A stretch of DNA of 64,000 nucleotides from DASSKA01 sp963839365 (GTDB taxonomy: Bacteria; Actinomycetota; Actinomycetes; Propionibacteriales; Nocardioidaceae), in contig CAWIUT010000001.1 of NCBI GenBank assembly GCA_963839365.1, positions 434,001-498,000 of the forward strand, written 5' to 3'. Position numbers and translations under genes: made by a program. How positions within the stretch are numbered: position 1 is the first letter of the stretch; each line of letters starts with the position of its first letter. The notes under the pieces were generated by a model, which worked only from the letters and a program-made list of their open reading frames with translations, did not search any database and was not told the origin of the DNA. Below, piece after piece: positions 1 through 7,871 of this stretch.

Positions 1-2
1 GC

Positions 3-353
3 GACGAGCACGACGACATGTTCGGGCACGGCGCCCGCGAGGCCGTGACGCGGGCGGTGGACGCCACATCGGACGGGTTGCGCGGATTCGGTCGGCCTGC
101 GGGCACGGAGGAGCTGGCCGCCGCGCTGGACTCCGCCGCGGACGGCTGCGGGGTTCACGTCACCGTTGTCGTCAGCGGGCCCTCGCGGGTCCGGCTCGCC
201 CTGCCGGCGGTCACCGACCTGCAGACCGCCCGTGCAGCCGGCCGCGCGGAGGCACGCGCCAGCGCGGTGGCGTTCGCGCACGGATGGGTCATCTCTCCCG
301 ACGCGGGGGACGACGGTGTGCTGATCTTCCGCCCGGGCCTCTCCGTAGAGTGA
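3..353 (+). CDS. Hypothetical protein, 5' end outside window
   Basis: The frame is open from the first complete codon to a TGA at 351-353. An ATG lies at 18, but the codons before it read D-E-H-D-D without a stop and no Shine-Dalgarno is visible, so the true start is probably upstream and only the C-terminal part is seen. The visible 117 residues are acidic and alanine-rich, without membrane segments or a motif I recognise. It sits 5 nt before the TIGR03089 gene on the same strand, and that gene's probable -10 box overlaps its stop codon. The function is unknown. Confidence 0.55.
   Translation, partial: DEHDDMFGHGAREAVTRAVDATSDGLRGFGRPAGTEELAAALDSAADGCGVHVTVVVSGPSRVRLALPAVTDLQTARAAGRAEARASAVAFAHGWVISPDAGDDGVLIFRPGLSVE
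346..351 (+). promoter_or_regulatory. -10 box, leaderless start of TIGR03089 gene
   Basis: TAGAGT followed by 7 nt and the ATG at 359. It overlaps the stop region of the preceding gene. No Shine-Dalgarno lies between box and start. Confidence 0.5.
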
Positions 354-358
354 CGGCC

Positions 359-1105
359 ATGCCTCCCTCGTCCTTCCCCGAGCTGATGGCGCAGCTGTTG
401 CGCACCGACGCGGCCCGGCCGCTCGTGACGTTCTACGACGATGCGACCGGGGAGCGGGTGGAGCTGTCGGTGGCCACGTTCGCGAACTGGCTGGCCAAGA
501 CCGCGTCCCTCGCGCAGGACGAGCTCGACGTCGAGCCAGGCGAGGTCGTGGCCGTGGACCTGCCGACCCACTGGCTGGGGGCGGTCTGGATGATGGGCGC
601 CTGGACGGCGGGGTACTGCGTCAGCCCAGCCCCCCGCCCGGGCGAGAGTGCCGGTCTGGTGGTGTGCGGTCCGGCGAGCGTGGACCGCTACACCGCGCTC
701 GCAACATCCGTCCCGGTGGTCGCGCTGTCGCTGCGTCCGCTCGGAGGTCGCTTCTCCGATCCGCTGCCGGCGGGCATGACCGACTTCGGGGCGGTGGCGC
801 TCGCCCAGCCGGACGTCTTCACGCCGTTGGCCGCGCCGGGTCCGGAAGCCCCCGCGTTGCAGGTGGACGGGGAGGTGCGCACCCAGCAGGAGCTGCTCAC
901 GGGGGCGGCCGCCGAACCCTGGGTCGACCAAGGCGGGCGGTTGCTGACCGATGTGAACCCGTGCTCGCCCGAGGGTGCGGTGCTGCTGTCCTCGGTGCTG
1001 CAGCAGTCCGCGAGCCTGGTCTGCGTCGCCAACCCGGACGCCGGTTCCTGGCAGGCCAGGCGCGAGCAGGAGCGCATCACGGCCGAGCGACGCGCCACGC
1101 GTTGA
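359..1105 (+). CDS. TIGR03089 family protein (partial AMP-binding fold)
   Basis: This 248-residue protein resembles the actinobacterial TIGR03089 family, whose members look like the N-terminal part of acyl-adenylating (AMP-binding) enzymes. The N-terminus (RPLVTFYDDATGERVELS, then a VEPGEVVAVDLP segment) matches the start of that fold. The phosphate loop (SSGTTG-type) and the C-terminal lid of true ligases are absent, so adenylation activity is doubtful. I chose the ATG at 359 because TAGAGT lies 7 nt before it, consistent with a leaderless transcript. The ATG at 284 would overlap the upstream gene. Its stop is 9 nt from the convergent exporter ATPase gene. The biological role of the family is not known to me. 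Confidence 0.75.
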   Translation: MPPSSFPELMAQLLRTDAARPLVTFYDDATGERVELSVATFANWLAKTASLAQDELDVEPGEVVAVDLPTHWLGAVWMMGAWTAGYCVSPAPRPGESAGLVVCGPASVDRYTALATSVPVVALSLRPLGGRFSDPLPAGMTDFGAVALAQPDVFTPLAAPGPEAPALQVDGEVRTQQELLTGAAAEPWVDQGGRLLTDVNPCSPEGAVLLSSVLQQSASLVCVANPDAGSWQARREQERITAERRATR

Positions 1106-1114
1106 CAGCAACGC

Positions 1115-1918
1115 TCAGATGTCGGCGCCCAAGCCCTCGTCGGCGTCCACGCCTTCGTCCATCTGCTCGGTCCCCTGCTCCTCCTCGTCATCGTCCTCGT
1201 CGTAGTGGAGGTACTTGATGCCCTCGTCGACGTTGCCGTCGAACCCGAGCACGCCCTTCTCGAGGATCAGCACCCGGTCGCACATCTTGCGCACCGACGC
1301 GGCAGCGTGGCTCACGTACACCATGGTCTGGCCGGCGTCACGGATCTCCTGCATGCGCGCGAGGCACTTCTTCTTGAACGGCCGGTCGCCCACCGCCAGC
1401 ACCTCGTCCACCAGGAAGATGTCGGAGTCGGCGTGCACCGCGACGGCGAAGCCGAGCCTCGCGAACATGCCCGAGGAGTAGTAGCCGACCGGGGTGTCGA
1501 GGAACCTGCCGATGTCGGCGAAGTCGATGATCTGGTCGAGCTTCCGATTCGTCTCGGCCTCGCTCATGCCGAGGATCGCAGCGTTGAGGTACACGTTGTC
1601 CCGCCCGGACAGCTGCGGGTGGAAGCCGGCGCCCGTCGCGATGAGACCGGCGATCCGGCCCCGGGTCCAGACCTTCCCGGTGTCGGGTCGCATCACCCCG
1701 GAGATGAGCTTCAGCAAGGTGCTCTTCCCCGAGCCGTTGAGGCCCATCAGGCCGACGGACTCCCCCTGCTCGATCTTGAAGTTGACGTCGTTGACCGCCA
1801 GGAAGGAGTCGCTGAGCTCTTGGCGGCGCAGGGCCGCCACCGTGATCTCCTTGATCGTGCGGTGGTAGCGCATGGTGAAGCGCTTGTTGACGTGGTCGAC
1901 GATGATGGAGTCGGACAT
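1115..1918 (-). CDS. Wzt-like polysaccharide ABC exporter, ATP-binding subunit
   Basis: This 267-residue ATPase would power export of a polyprenyl-linked polysaccharide at the cytoplasmic membrane. Visible motifs are Walker A (GLNGSGKS), the signature region (YYSSGMFARL, a degenerate form usual in Wzt/TagH proteins), Walker B (DIFLVDEVLAVGD) and the switch His (VSHAAASV). It lacks the C-terminal carbohydrate-binding domain of O-antigen Wzt and ends instead in an acidic tail of about 30 residues rich in D and E. Its ATG overlaps the permease stop by one base (TGATG), so the two are translationally coupled. By motif and context it matches mycobacterial Rv3781, the ATPase of the galactan exporter. 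The substrate is inferred from the neighbouring galactan genes. Confidence 0.88.
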   Translation of the reverse strand: MSDSIIVDHVNKRFTMRYHRTIKEITVAALRRQELSDSFLAVNDVNFKIEQGESVGLMGLNGSGKSTLLKLISGVMRPDTGKVWTRGRIAGLIATGAGFHPQLSGRDNVYLNAAILGMSEAETNRKLDQIIDFADIGRFLDTPVGYYSSGMFARLGFAVAVHADSDIFLVDEVLAVGDRPFKKKCLARMQEIRDAGQTMVYVSHAAASVRKMCDRVLILEKGVLGFDGNVDEGIKYLHYDEDDDEEEQGTEQMDEGVDADEGLGADI

Positions 1919-2826
1919 CAGAGCCGCTCCGCGAGCTTGCCCTCGTACTGGCTGAAGATCCGCTGGCAGATGACGAGGAAGACGACGCCGACCACCACCA
2001 TCAACACACCCCGGGCGATCAGGTGGCTCGGGAAGCTCGGATAGCCGGTGGGGTTGAAGCCCGGCTGGTGCACCGTGGAGGACCAGAAGCAACGCTGGAC
2101 GTTGAGCACCGCGATCGAGATCGGGTTCATCAGGTAGACCTTGTAGACCCAGGTCCCGGCGAGGTGGCTGGTGGCCAGCTTGGAGAACGGGTAGATCATC
2201 GGCACCGTCCACCGGATGAACAGCGCGAACGTGGAGACGATGTTCTGGAAGTCGCGGAAGAACACGTTCCCGGCGCTGAAGATGAGCGCGAGGCCGGTGC
2301 CGAAGATGGAGACGATCAGGATGCCCAGGAGTCCGGCGAGCAGCCCGGCGGGATCGGGCGACCAGCCGGTGATGAGCGCGCCGCCCAGGAGGATCAGCAG
2401 TTGGGGGAAGGTGTGGATGGCCGACACCAGCATCGCCGACACCGGGAACATCTCCCGCGGCAACGGCATCTTCTGCACGATCTGGCGATTCTGGACGATC
2501 GACCTCGTGCCCTGGGAGAACGTCTCGGTGAAGTAGTGGACGATGACCATCCCCGAGAACAGGTGCACCGCGAAGTTGGGCACGTTCTTGTGCATGTTGA
2601 GGACGAGCCCCATCACGAAGAAGTAGACCGAGAACTGCACGGCGGGCTGCACGTAGGACCAGAGCAGCCCCAGGAACGAGCCGGAGTAGCGCGACTGGAT
2701 GCCCTTGCGCACCAGTAGCCGGAGCAGGTAGCGCTGCCGGAACACATCGAGCAGCCCGGATCGGTAACCGGGCTGGACCATCGGCGCATCGGGCGAATGC
2801 AGGCGTGGCACCACCTGATCGGTCAT
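1918..2826 (-). CDS. Wzm-like polysaccharide ABC exporter, permease
   Basis: This 302-residue ABC-2 type permease has about six hydrophobic segments, starting near VQPAVQFSVYFFVMGLVL. It also has the conserved amphipathic N-terminal region (LRLLVRKGIQSRYSGSFLG) typical of O-antigen/teichoic-acid exporters. It should form the channel with the ATPase encoded just downstream. The ATG at 2826 overlaps the glfT2 stop (ATGA); upstream codons in frame are the antisense of glfT2 and are excluded. Mycobacterial Rv3783 is the closest functional counterpart I know. The cargo, a lipid-linked galactan, is inferred from location. Confidence 0.88.
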   Translation of the reverse strand: MTDQVVPRLHSPDAPMVQPGYRSGLLDVFRQRYLLRLLVRKGIQSRYSGSFLGLLWSYVQPAVQFSVYFFVMGLVLNMHKNVPNFAVHLFSGMVIVHYFTETFSQGTRSIVQNRQIVQKMPLPREMFPVSAMLVSAIHTFPQLLILLGGALITGWSPDPAGLLAGLLGILIVSIFGTGLALIFSAGNVFFRDFQNIVSTFALFIRWTVPMIYPFSKLATSHLAGTWVYKVYLMNPISIAVLNVQRCFWSSTVHQPGFNPTGYPSFPSHLIARGVLMVVVGVVFLVICQRIFSQYEGKLAERL

Positions 2827-4853
2827 GGCGACACGGGCTCCTTCGCCGTCTCCTCGAACGTCCGGGCCCACCGCTCCTCGGAGACGATCTCCGGCAACGC
2901 ACGCCGGTAGCTGCGAGCCAGGCGTGGCCACTCCAGCCACAGCCGCTGGTGGATCTCGATCGTGCGACGGAGCAGGTCGAGGAAGCGTGCCTGGTCTCGG
3001 TGGTACCACGACGTCATGGTGCCGTCCGGGGTGGACACCACCGCGGAGTCGAACTGCGCGAGCATCCACCAGCGCGCGTCCATCCCGGCCAGCCTGGCCT
3101 CCGGGTTCCGCTTCGAGAGCGACCGCGGACGGCGGAACTGCCGCACCGCACCGAGGCCGGCGGTGATGGCCTGCCCGACCGTTCCCCTCGGCTCGGTCGG
3201 CTCCTTCCCCCGGCGCGGCGGCTTCTCCCGCTTCACGGGCGGGAAGGCGTCCGGGTCAGCCGCGGTGCGCGCGTCGTCGAACTGCGCGCGCAGCGCGCGG
3301 ATCTCGGCGAGCTTGGTGGGCAGATCGCCGTGCAGCCGCTCGGGACCGTCCAGGACGTCCTCGAGAGCCCGGTGGCGCAGCTCGGCGGTGGAGTATTGCA
3401 TGGCCAGCAGGTGCTTGACCTGATGGTTGAAGCTCTCCCGCACCAGACGGCCGCCGTGGTCGTAGGGCGAGTGCAACAGCGCCGCGATGGTGCGGTTGCG
3501 CTGGTGGAAGTAGGCCTGCCAGTCCAAGGCGTCGTTCTTGTCGGTCCACGGCACGTGCCAGACAGCGGCGCCGGGCAGCGTGACGGTGGGGATGCCGTTG
3601 GCCTTGGCGCGGACGCCGTACTCGGAGTCGTCCCACTTGATGAACACCGGGAGGCTCAGTCCGATCTCCTTGAGCACCTGCACCGGGATCAGGCACATGA
3701 ACCAGCCGTTGTAGTCCACGTCGATGCGGCGGTGCAGCCACCGGGCGCTGCGCAGGTTGCGGGTGGAGAAGTCCCAGTCGTCGACGACGGTGCGCGGCGA
3801 CTGCCACCAGAACCGCCACAGGTTGACGATCTCGCCGAAGCTGTGCAGACGGGACCGGGAGTACAGGCTGAACATGTGCCCGCCGACGATCGTCGGCTGC
3901 CGGCACAGGTCACCGAACGTGGCCGCCCGGATGATGCTCTCGGGCTCGGCGACCACGTCGTCGTCCATGCACATCATGTACGTCGAGCGGCCGGCGCGCA
4001 CGGTCTCCAGCTGGGACCGGGCGTAGCCGCCCGAGCCACCCATGTTGGCCTGCTCGATGACGCGCAGCCGCCCCCCGAGCGACGCCTCCGCCTTCGGGAA
4101 CAGCGGCGAGTCGACCAGCTTGTCGGTGCCCTGCTCGACGACGATCACCTCGTCGACGACGTCCTGCAGCCCGTCGTCCTCACCGAGCTGGGTCAACAGC
4201 TTGGAGCAGAACTCCGGACGGTTCATCGTGGTGATGCCCACGGTCACCGTGCCGGTATCTGCGCGTTCCGCGGGGACCTCCGCGGACCACGCCGCGCTCT
4301 CCAGCACGGCCGGCTCGTCGGCGGCGATCAGGTCGAACCAGTACCAGCCGCCGTCGCCGAACGGCTTGAGCGGCAGGTCGAAGGTGAAGGTCTGCGTCGA
4401 GTCCCCCTCCACCGCTGCGGAGTCGACCCGCTGGGACCGGCCGTTGGCCATGGAGCGGTAGACGATCACGTTCGCGCCCGCGCCGGACAGCTCGACGCTG
4501 AGCGTCACCTGCTGCACCACCGTCCACATCCGCCAGTAGCTGGCGGCGAACCCGTTGAAGTAGGTGCCGAAGGACACCCGCTCCCCCGCGTCGAGCCTGA
4601 GCCGGCGCCGATCCAAGATCGCGTCCGGGTGCAGCGACTCACCGCTCGCAGTGGGCTGCAGCAGCAGCGCCCTCGAGACCTCGTAGTCCTTGCCGCCGGG
4701 GAACGCCTCCGGCTCGAGCTGGGCCTTGTCCCGGTCGACGTAGAGCGGGAGCACGTCCACGTCGCGGTCGGCGGGCAGCACGACACGCTGCAGGACGCGG
4801 CGCACCGAGTCGGGAGGCGCCTGCGTCTGTGGCTCTTGCGTGGCGTTCGTCAT
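2823..4853 (-). CDS. glfT2: GlfT2-like galactofuranosyltransferase (galactan polymerase)
   Basis: This GT2-family enzyme of 676 residues polymerises galactofuranose from UDP-Galf into galactan on a polyprenyl carrier at the inner face of the membrane. The order fits mycobacterial GlfT2: an N-terminal beta-rich domain (about 1-195), a GT-A domain (about 200-440) and a helical C-terminal part. The metal-binding DDD is at 297-299, the catalytic-base region W-D-D at 407-409, and the W-H pair at 432-433. It is slightly longer than the roughly 637-residue M. tuberculosis enzyme. The start overlaps the glf stop by 4 nt and the end overlaps the permease start by 4 nt, so it lies inside a tight operon. 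A basic, Pro/Lys-rich linker near residues 545-575 is not something I can assign. Confidence 0.9.
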   Translation of the reverse strand: MTNATQEPQTQAPPDSVRRVLQRVVLPADRDVDVLPLYVDRDKAQLEPEAFPGGKDYEVSRALLLQPTASGESLHPDAILDRRRLRLDAGERVSFGTYFNGFAASYWRMWTVVQQVTLSVELSGAGANVIVYRSMANGRSQRVDSAAVEGDSTQTFTFDLPLKPFGDGGWYWFDLIAADEPAVLESAAWSAEVPAERADTGTVTVGITTMNRPEFCSKLLTQLGEDDGLQDVVDEVIVVEQGTDKLVDSPLFPKAEASLGGRLRVIEQANMGGSGGYARSQLETVRAGRSTYMMCMDDDVVAEPESIIRAATFGDLCRQPTIVGGHMFSLYSRSRLHSFGEIVNLWRFWWQSPRTVVDDWDFSTRNLRSARWLHRRIDVDYNGWFMCLIPVQVLKEIGLSLPVFIKWDDSEYGVRAKANGIPTVTLPGAAVWHVPWTDKNDALDWQAYFHQRNRTIAALLHSPYDHGGRLVRESFNHQVKHLLAMQYSTAELRHRALEDVLDGPERLHGDLPTKLAEIRALRAQFDDARTAADPDAFPPVKREKPPRRGKEPTEPRGTVGQAITAGLGAVRQFRRPRSLSKRNPEARLAGMDARWWMLAQFDSAVVSTPDGTMTSWYHRDQARFLDLLRRTIEIHQRLWLEWPRLARSYRRALPEIVSEERWARTFEETAKEPVSP

Positions 4854-6022
4854 TCGATCCCTCCGCTGGCCAGCTTCTCCCCCGCGGTGAAGTGTGGCTT
4901 CAGCTTGTTGTCGTACATGGACAGTGCCGACCCGATCGCCATGTGCATGTCGAGGTACTTGTAGGTGCCGAGGCGGCCTCCGAACAGCACGTCCGGCTCC
5001 CGCTTGGCCAGCTCCCGGTAGCGGAGCAGCTTCGCGCGGTCGTCGGCGGTGTTGATCGGGTAGTACGGCTCGTCCCCCGGCTTGGCGAAGCGGGAGTACT
5101 CCCGCATGATCACCGTCTTGTCGTCAGGGTAGTCCCGCTCGGGGTGGAAGTGGCGCGGCTCGATGATGCGGGTGAACGGCACGTCCTCGTCGGCGTAGTT
5201 CATCACCGAGGTTCCCTGGAAGTCGCCCACCTGCTTGACCTCCCGCTCCAGGTCGATGGTGCGCCAGGACAGCTCCCCCTCGGCGTACTCGAAGTAGGCG
5301 TCGACCGGTCCTGTGTACACCACCGGAACGTTCCCCAGGACGTCGCCGCGCAGGTCGAAGAAGTCGGTCTCCAGCCGCACCTCGACGTTGGGGTGGTCGG
5401 CCATCCGGCTCAGCCAGGCGGTGTAGCCGTCCCTGGGCAGGCCCTCGAAGGTGTCGTTGAAGTAGCGGTTGTCGAAGTTGTAGCGGACCGGGAGCCTGCT
5501 GAAGATCGACGGGTCGAGCTCCTTGGGGTCGGTCTGCCACTGCTTGAGGGTGTAGCCGCGGAAGAACGCCTCGTACAGCGGCCTGCCCACCAACGAGATG
5601 CCCTTCTCCTCGAGGTTGGCAGCGTTCGCGCTCTCTATCTCGCCGGCCTGCTCGGCCACCAGGGCACGCGCCTCGTCCGGCGACATCGCCTTGCCGAAGT
5701 ACTCGCAGATCGTGGCGAGGTTCACAGGCATGGGGTAGACCCGGCCCTGGTAGATGGTGAACACCCGGTGCTGGTAGCCGGTGAACGCGGTGAACTGGTT
5801 GACGTAGCTCCACACCCGCTCGTTCGAGGTGTGGAACAGGTGGGCGCCGTACACGTGCACCTCGATCCCGGTCTCGGGGTCCGGCTCGCTGTAGGCGTTC
5901 CCACCGATGTGGTGGCGGCGCTCGAGGACCAGCACCTTCAGACCGAGGTCGTTGGCACAGCGTTCGGCGATCGTCAGACCGAAAAGGCCGGACCCGACGA
6001 TGACGAGGTCAGCGTTCAACAC
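4850..6022 (-). CDS. glf: UDP-galactopyranose mutase
   Basis: This flavoenzyme converts UDP-galactopyranose to UDP-galactofuranose, the donor for the adjacent galactosyltransferases. It is 390 residues, the usual length. The N-terminal FAD site is VIVGSGLFGL with the following acidic ERR, then the GGNAY and HLFHTSN motifs; conserved Arg and Tyr residues follow around MREYSRF and YYPINT. The GTG at 6022 is given as the outer start. However, the Shine-Dalgarno AGGAG at 6025-6029 is only 2 nt from it and 5 nt from a TTG at 6019, so translation may begin two residues-worth downstream at that TTG. It is 29 nt from the tandem glycosyltransferase gene upstream and overlaps glfT2 by 4 nt. Confidence 0.95.
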   Translation of the reverse strand: MLNADLVIVGSGLFGLTIAERCANDLGLKVLVLERRHHIGGNAYSEPDPETGIEVHVYGAHLFHTSNERVWSYVNQFTAFTGYQHRVFTIYQGRVYPMPVNLATICEYFGKAMSPDEARALVAEQAGEIESANAANLEEKGISLVGRPLYEAFFRGYTLKQWQTDPKELDPSIFSRLPVRYNFDNRYFNDTFEGLPRDGYTAWLSRMADHPNVEVRLETDFFDLRGDVLGNVPVVYTGPVDAYFEYAEGELSWRTIDLEREVKQVGDFQGTSVMNYADEDVPFTRIIEPRHFHPERDYPDDKTVIMREYSRFAKPGDEPYYPINTADDRAKLLRYRELAKREPDVLFGGRLGTYKYLDMHMAIGSALSMYDNKLKPHFTAGEKLASGGIE

Positions 6023-6051
6023 AACTCCTGGTACGGGGGCGGCGCCACAGT

Positions 6052-7836
6052 CTACCGGGCGGTGCGCGCGCCCCTGTTGGCGATCAGGCCCCGGTAGGCG
6101 ATCTTGCGCAGCCGCTCAGGGACCAGACGGTACCCGCCGCGGATGACGATGTTGCGGAGGTACTGCCGCCGGCTGGTGATCCCCAGCATACGGAACCTGC
6201 GCTGGAGCGCGAGCTCGGACCTCAGCAGCTGCCTGCCGCCGCGCCGTGCGTAGGCGCCGGCACCGATCCGGTAGCACACCAGCGGCTCGGCCAGGTTCGC
6301 GGGCCGGGCGCCGGTCTCCACCATCCTGGTGAACAACAGGTAGTCCTCCATCAGCGCCATGTCCGTGTAGCCGCCCGCGGCCAGCACCGCGCTCTTGCGG
6401 TAGCAGACGGTGGGGTGGTTGAACGGGTCGCGGAAGCGGATCACCCGGCGGATCTGCGCGGGGTCGGTCGGCGGCGTACGACGCCCGAGCACCTCACCGA
6501 CCTGCTCCCCGAACTCGATCAGCCCCGTGCCGACGATGTCGGCCCCCGCCTCCAGCAGCGGCAGCTGCCGCTCGAACCGCTCGGGAAGGCTGATGTCGTC
6601 GGCGTCCATGCGCGCCACGATCTCGTGGGCGCAGGCGTGCAGGCCCTGGTCCAGGGCCGGACCCAGCCCGACGTTGCGCTCGAGGACGAGATGCTGCACC
6701 GGCACCGGGCTGTCGCTCACCAGGCCGCGGATCGTGGCCGCCAGCTCGTCGGGGACCGGCCCGTCCTGGACGAGCACCACCTCGTCGGGGCGCCGGGTCT
6801 GGTCGTGCACGGTGGAGACGAAAGCGTCCCGCAGGAACGCCGGGCTGTCCCCGCCGTAGACCGCCATCAGCAGGCTGAACGGCTCCTTCTCGCCGCGGCC
6901 AGGCTGCTCCTGACCATCCCACAGCGGGCCCTCCCACCCCGCGGCGGCGAGCACCTCGGCGTTGCTGCGCGGACGGCGGGTCAGGCCGGCTGCGAGCCCC
7001 CGCCGCAGTCCCCGCAGCAGCGTGGGCCGGTCCTGCGAGGCGGCCAGGGTCCGTCCCCATCGGCGCAGGGTGCTGCCGCCGTACAGCAGCTTCTCGAGCG
7101 GCGCGAGGCAGTGGCTGCGGGTGAACAGCCACACCTTGTTGCGGACCTCGAAGAAGAACCGCTCCCCCGGGTCGGCGTCGGTAGAGCCGAACGTCCTGGT
7201 CTTGTGCACCACCAGGGACGCGGGGCAGTAGAGCCCGGCACCGTGCCGGATCAGCCGGGTGGAGTACTCGAAGTCGTCGTTCCACAAGAAGTAGTCGGCC
7301 ACGGGCGTCCCCCGCGACCGCACAGTCTCGGCGTCGCACATGACCGACACGAACGACGCCGAGCGGATGGGGACACAGCCGACCGCGGCGGCCCGGCGGC
7401 GCTCGACGCTGGACGCTCCCGGCTTGGTTCGCGGGGTGTTCATCGGGTGGTCCCGGCCGTCGGTCCACACCACCCGGCTGGCCACGAGCGCCGGCCGACC
7501 CGGCTCGTAGGAAGCCCACGCCGCCACCAGCTGCTCCGCGGCCGACGGCTCGGGCACGGTGTCGTCGTCGAGGAGCCACAGCAGGTCCGGACCCAGGGTC
7601 AGCGCACCGGCGACACCGGCGGCGAAGCCGCCTGCCCCGCCGATGTTGCGCCGCAGCAGCACCCGCCGGACACCCGGGTAGTCGGCGCGCAGCAGCTCGG
7701 GTGTGCCGTCGGTGGAGGCGTTGTCCACCACGACCACCTGCACCGGGTGCGTCTGGGCGGCCAGCGCGGCGAGCGACTCCCGCAGGAGGTCACGCCGGTT
7801 CCAGGTGACGACGACGGCTACGACCCGGGGAGACAC
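6052..7836 (-). CDS. Tandem two-domain GT2 glycosyltransferase (GlfT1-like plus second GT2)
   Basis: This 594-residue protein joins two GT-A glycosyltransferase domains. Domain 1 (about 1-300) starts VVAVVVTWNRRDLL, carries DDD at 90-92 and WNDDFEY at 185-191, and looks like GlfT1, which in mycobacteria adds the first Galf residues to the rhamnosyl linker. Domain 2 (about 318-560) starts FSLLMAVYGGD, carries DAD at 411-413 and resembles AmsE-type galactosyl or rhamnosyl transferases. Mycobacterial GlfT1 is only about 300 residues, so the second domain is extra. The GTG start at 7836 follows an AGGGTG segment. It sits between the LCP and glf genes on one strand. Domain identities come from motifs alone; acceptor and donor of domain 2 are unknown. 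Confidence 0.8.
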   Translation of the reverse strand: MSPRVVAVVVTWNRRDLLRESLAALAAQTHPVQVVVVDNASTDGTPELLRADYPGVRRVLLRRNIGGAGGFAAGVAGALTLGPDLLWLLDDDTVPEPSAAEQLVAAWASYEPGRPALVASRVVWTDGRDHPMNTPRTKPGASSVERRRAAAVGCVPIRSASFVSVMCDAETVRSRGTPVADYFLWNDDFEYSTRLIRHGAGLYCPASLVVHKTRTFGSTDADPGERFFFEVRNKVWLFTRSHCLAPLEKLLYGGSTLRRWGRTLAASQDRPTLLRGLRRGLAAGLTRRPRSNAEVLAAAGWEGPLWDGQEQPGRGEKEPFSLLMAVYGGDSPAFLRDAFVSTVHDQTRRPDEVVLVQDGPVPDELAATIRGLVSDSPVPVQHLVLERNVGLGPALDQGLHACAHEIVARMDADDISLPERFERQLPLLEAGADIVGTGLIEFGEQVGEVLGRRTPPTDPAQIRRVIRFRDPFNHPTVCYRKSAVLAAGGYTDMALMEDYLLFTRMVETGARPANLAEPLVCYRIGAGAYARRGGRQLLRSELALQRRFRMLGITSRRQYLRNIVIRGGYRLVPERLRKIAYRGLIANRGARTAR

Positions 7837-7871
7837 AGCGGCACCCTATCCGGCCGGTCCGAGCGGCTCAC

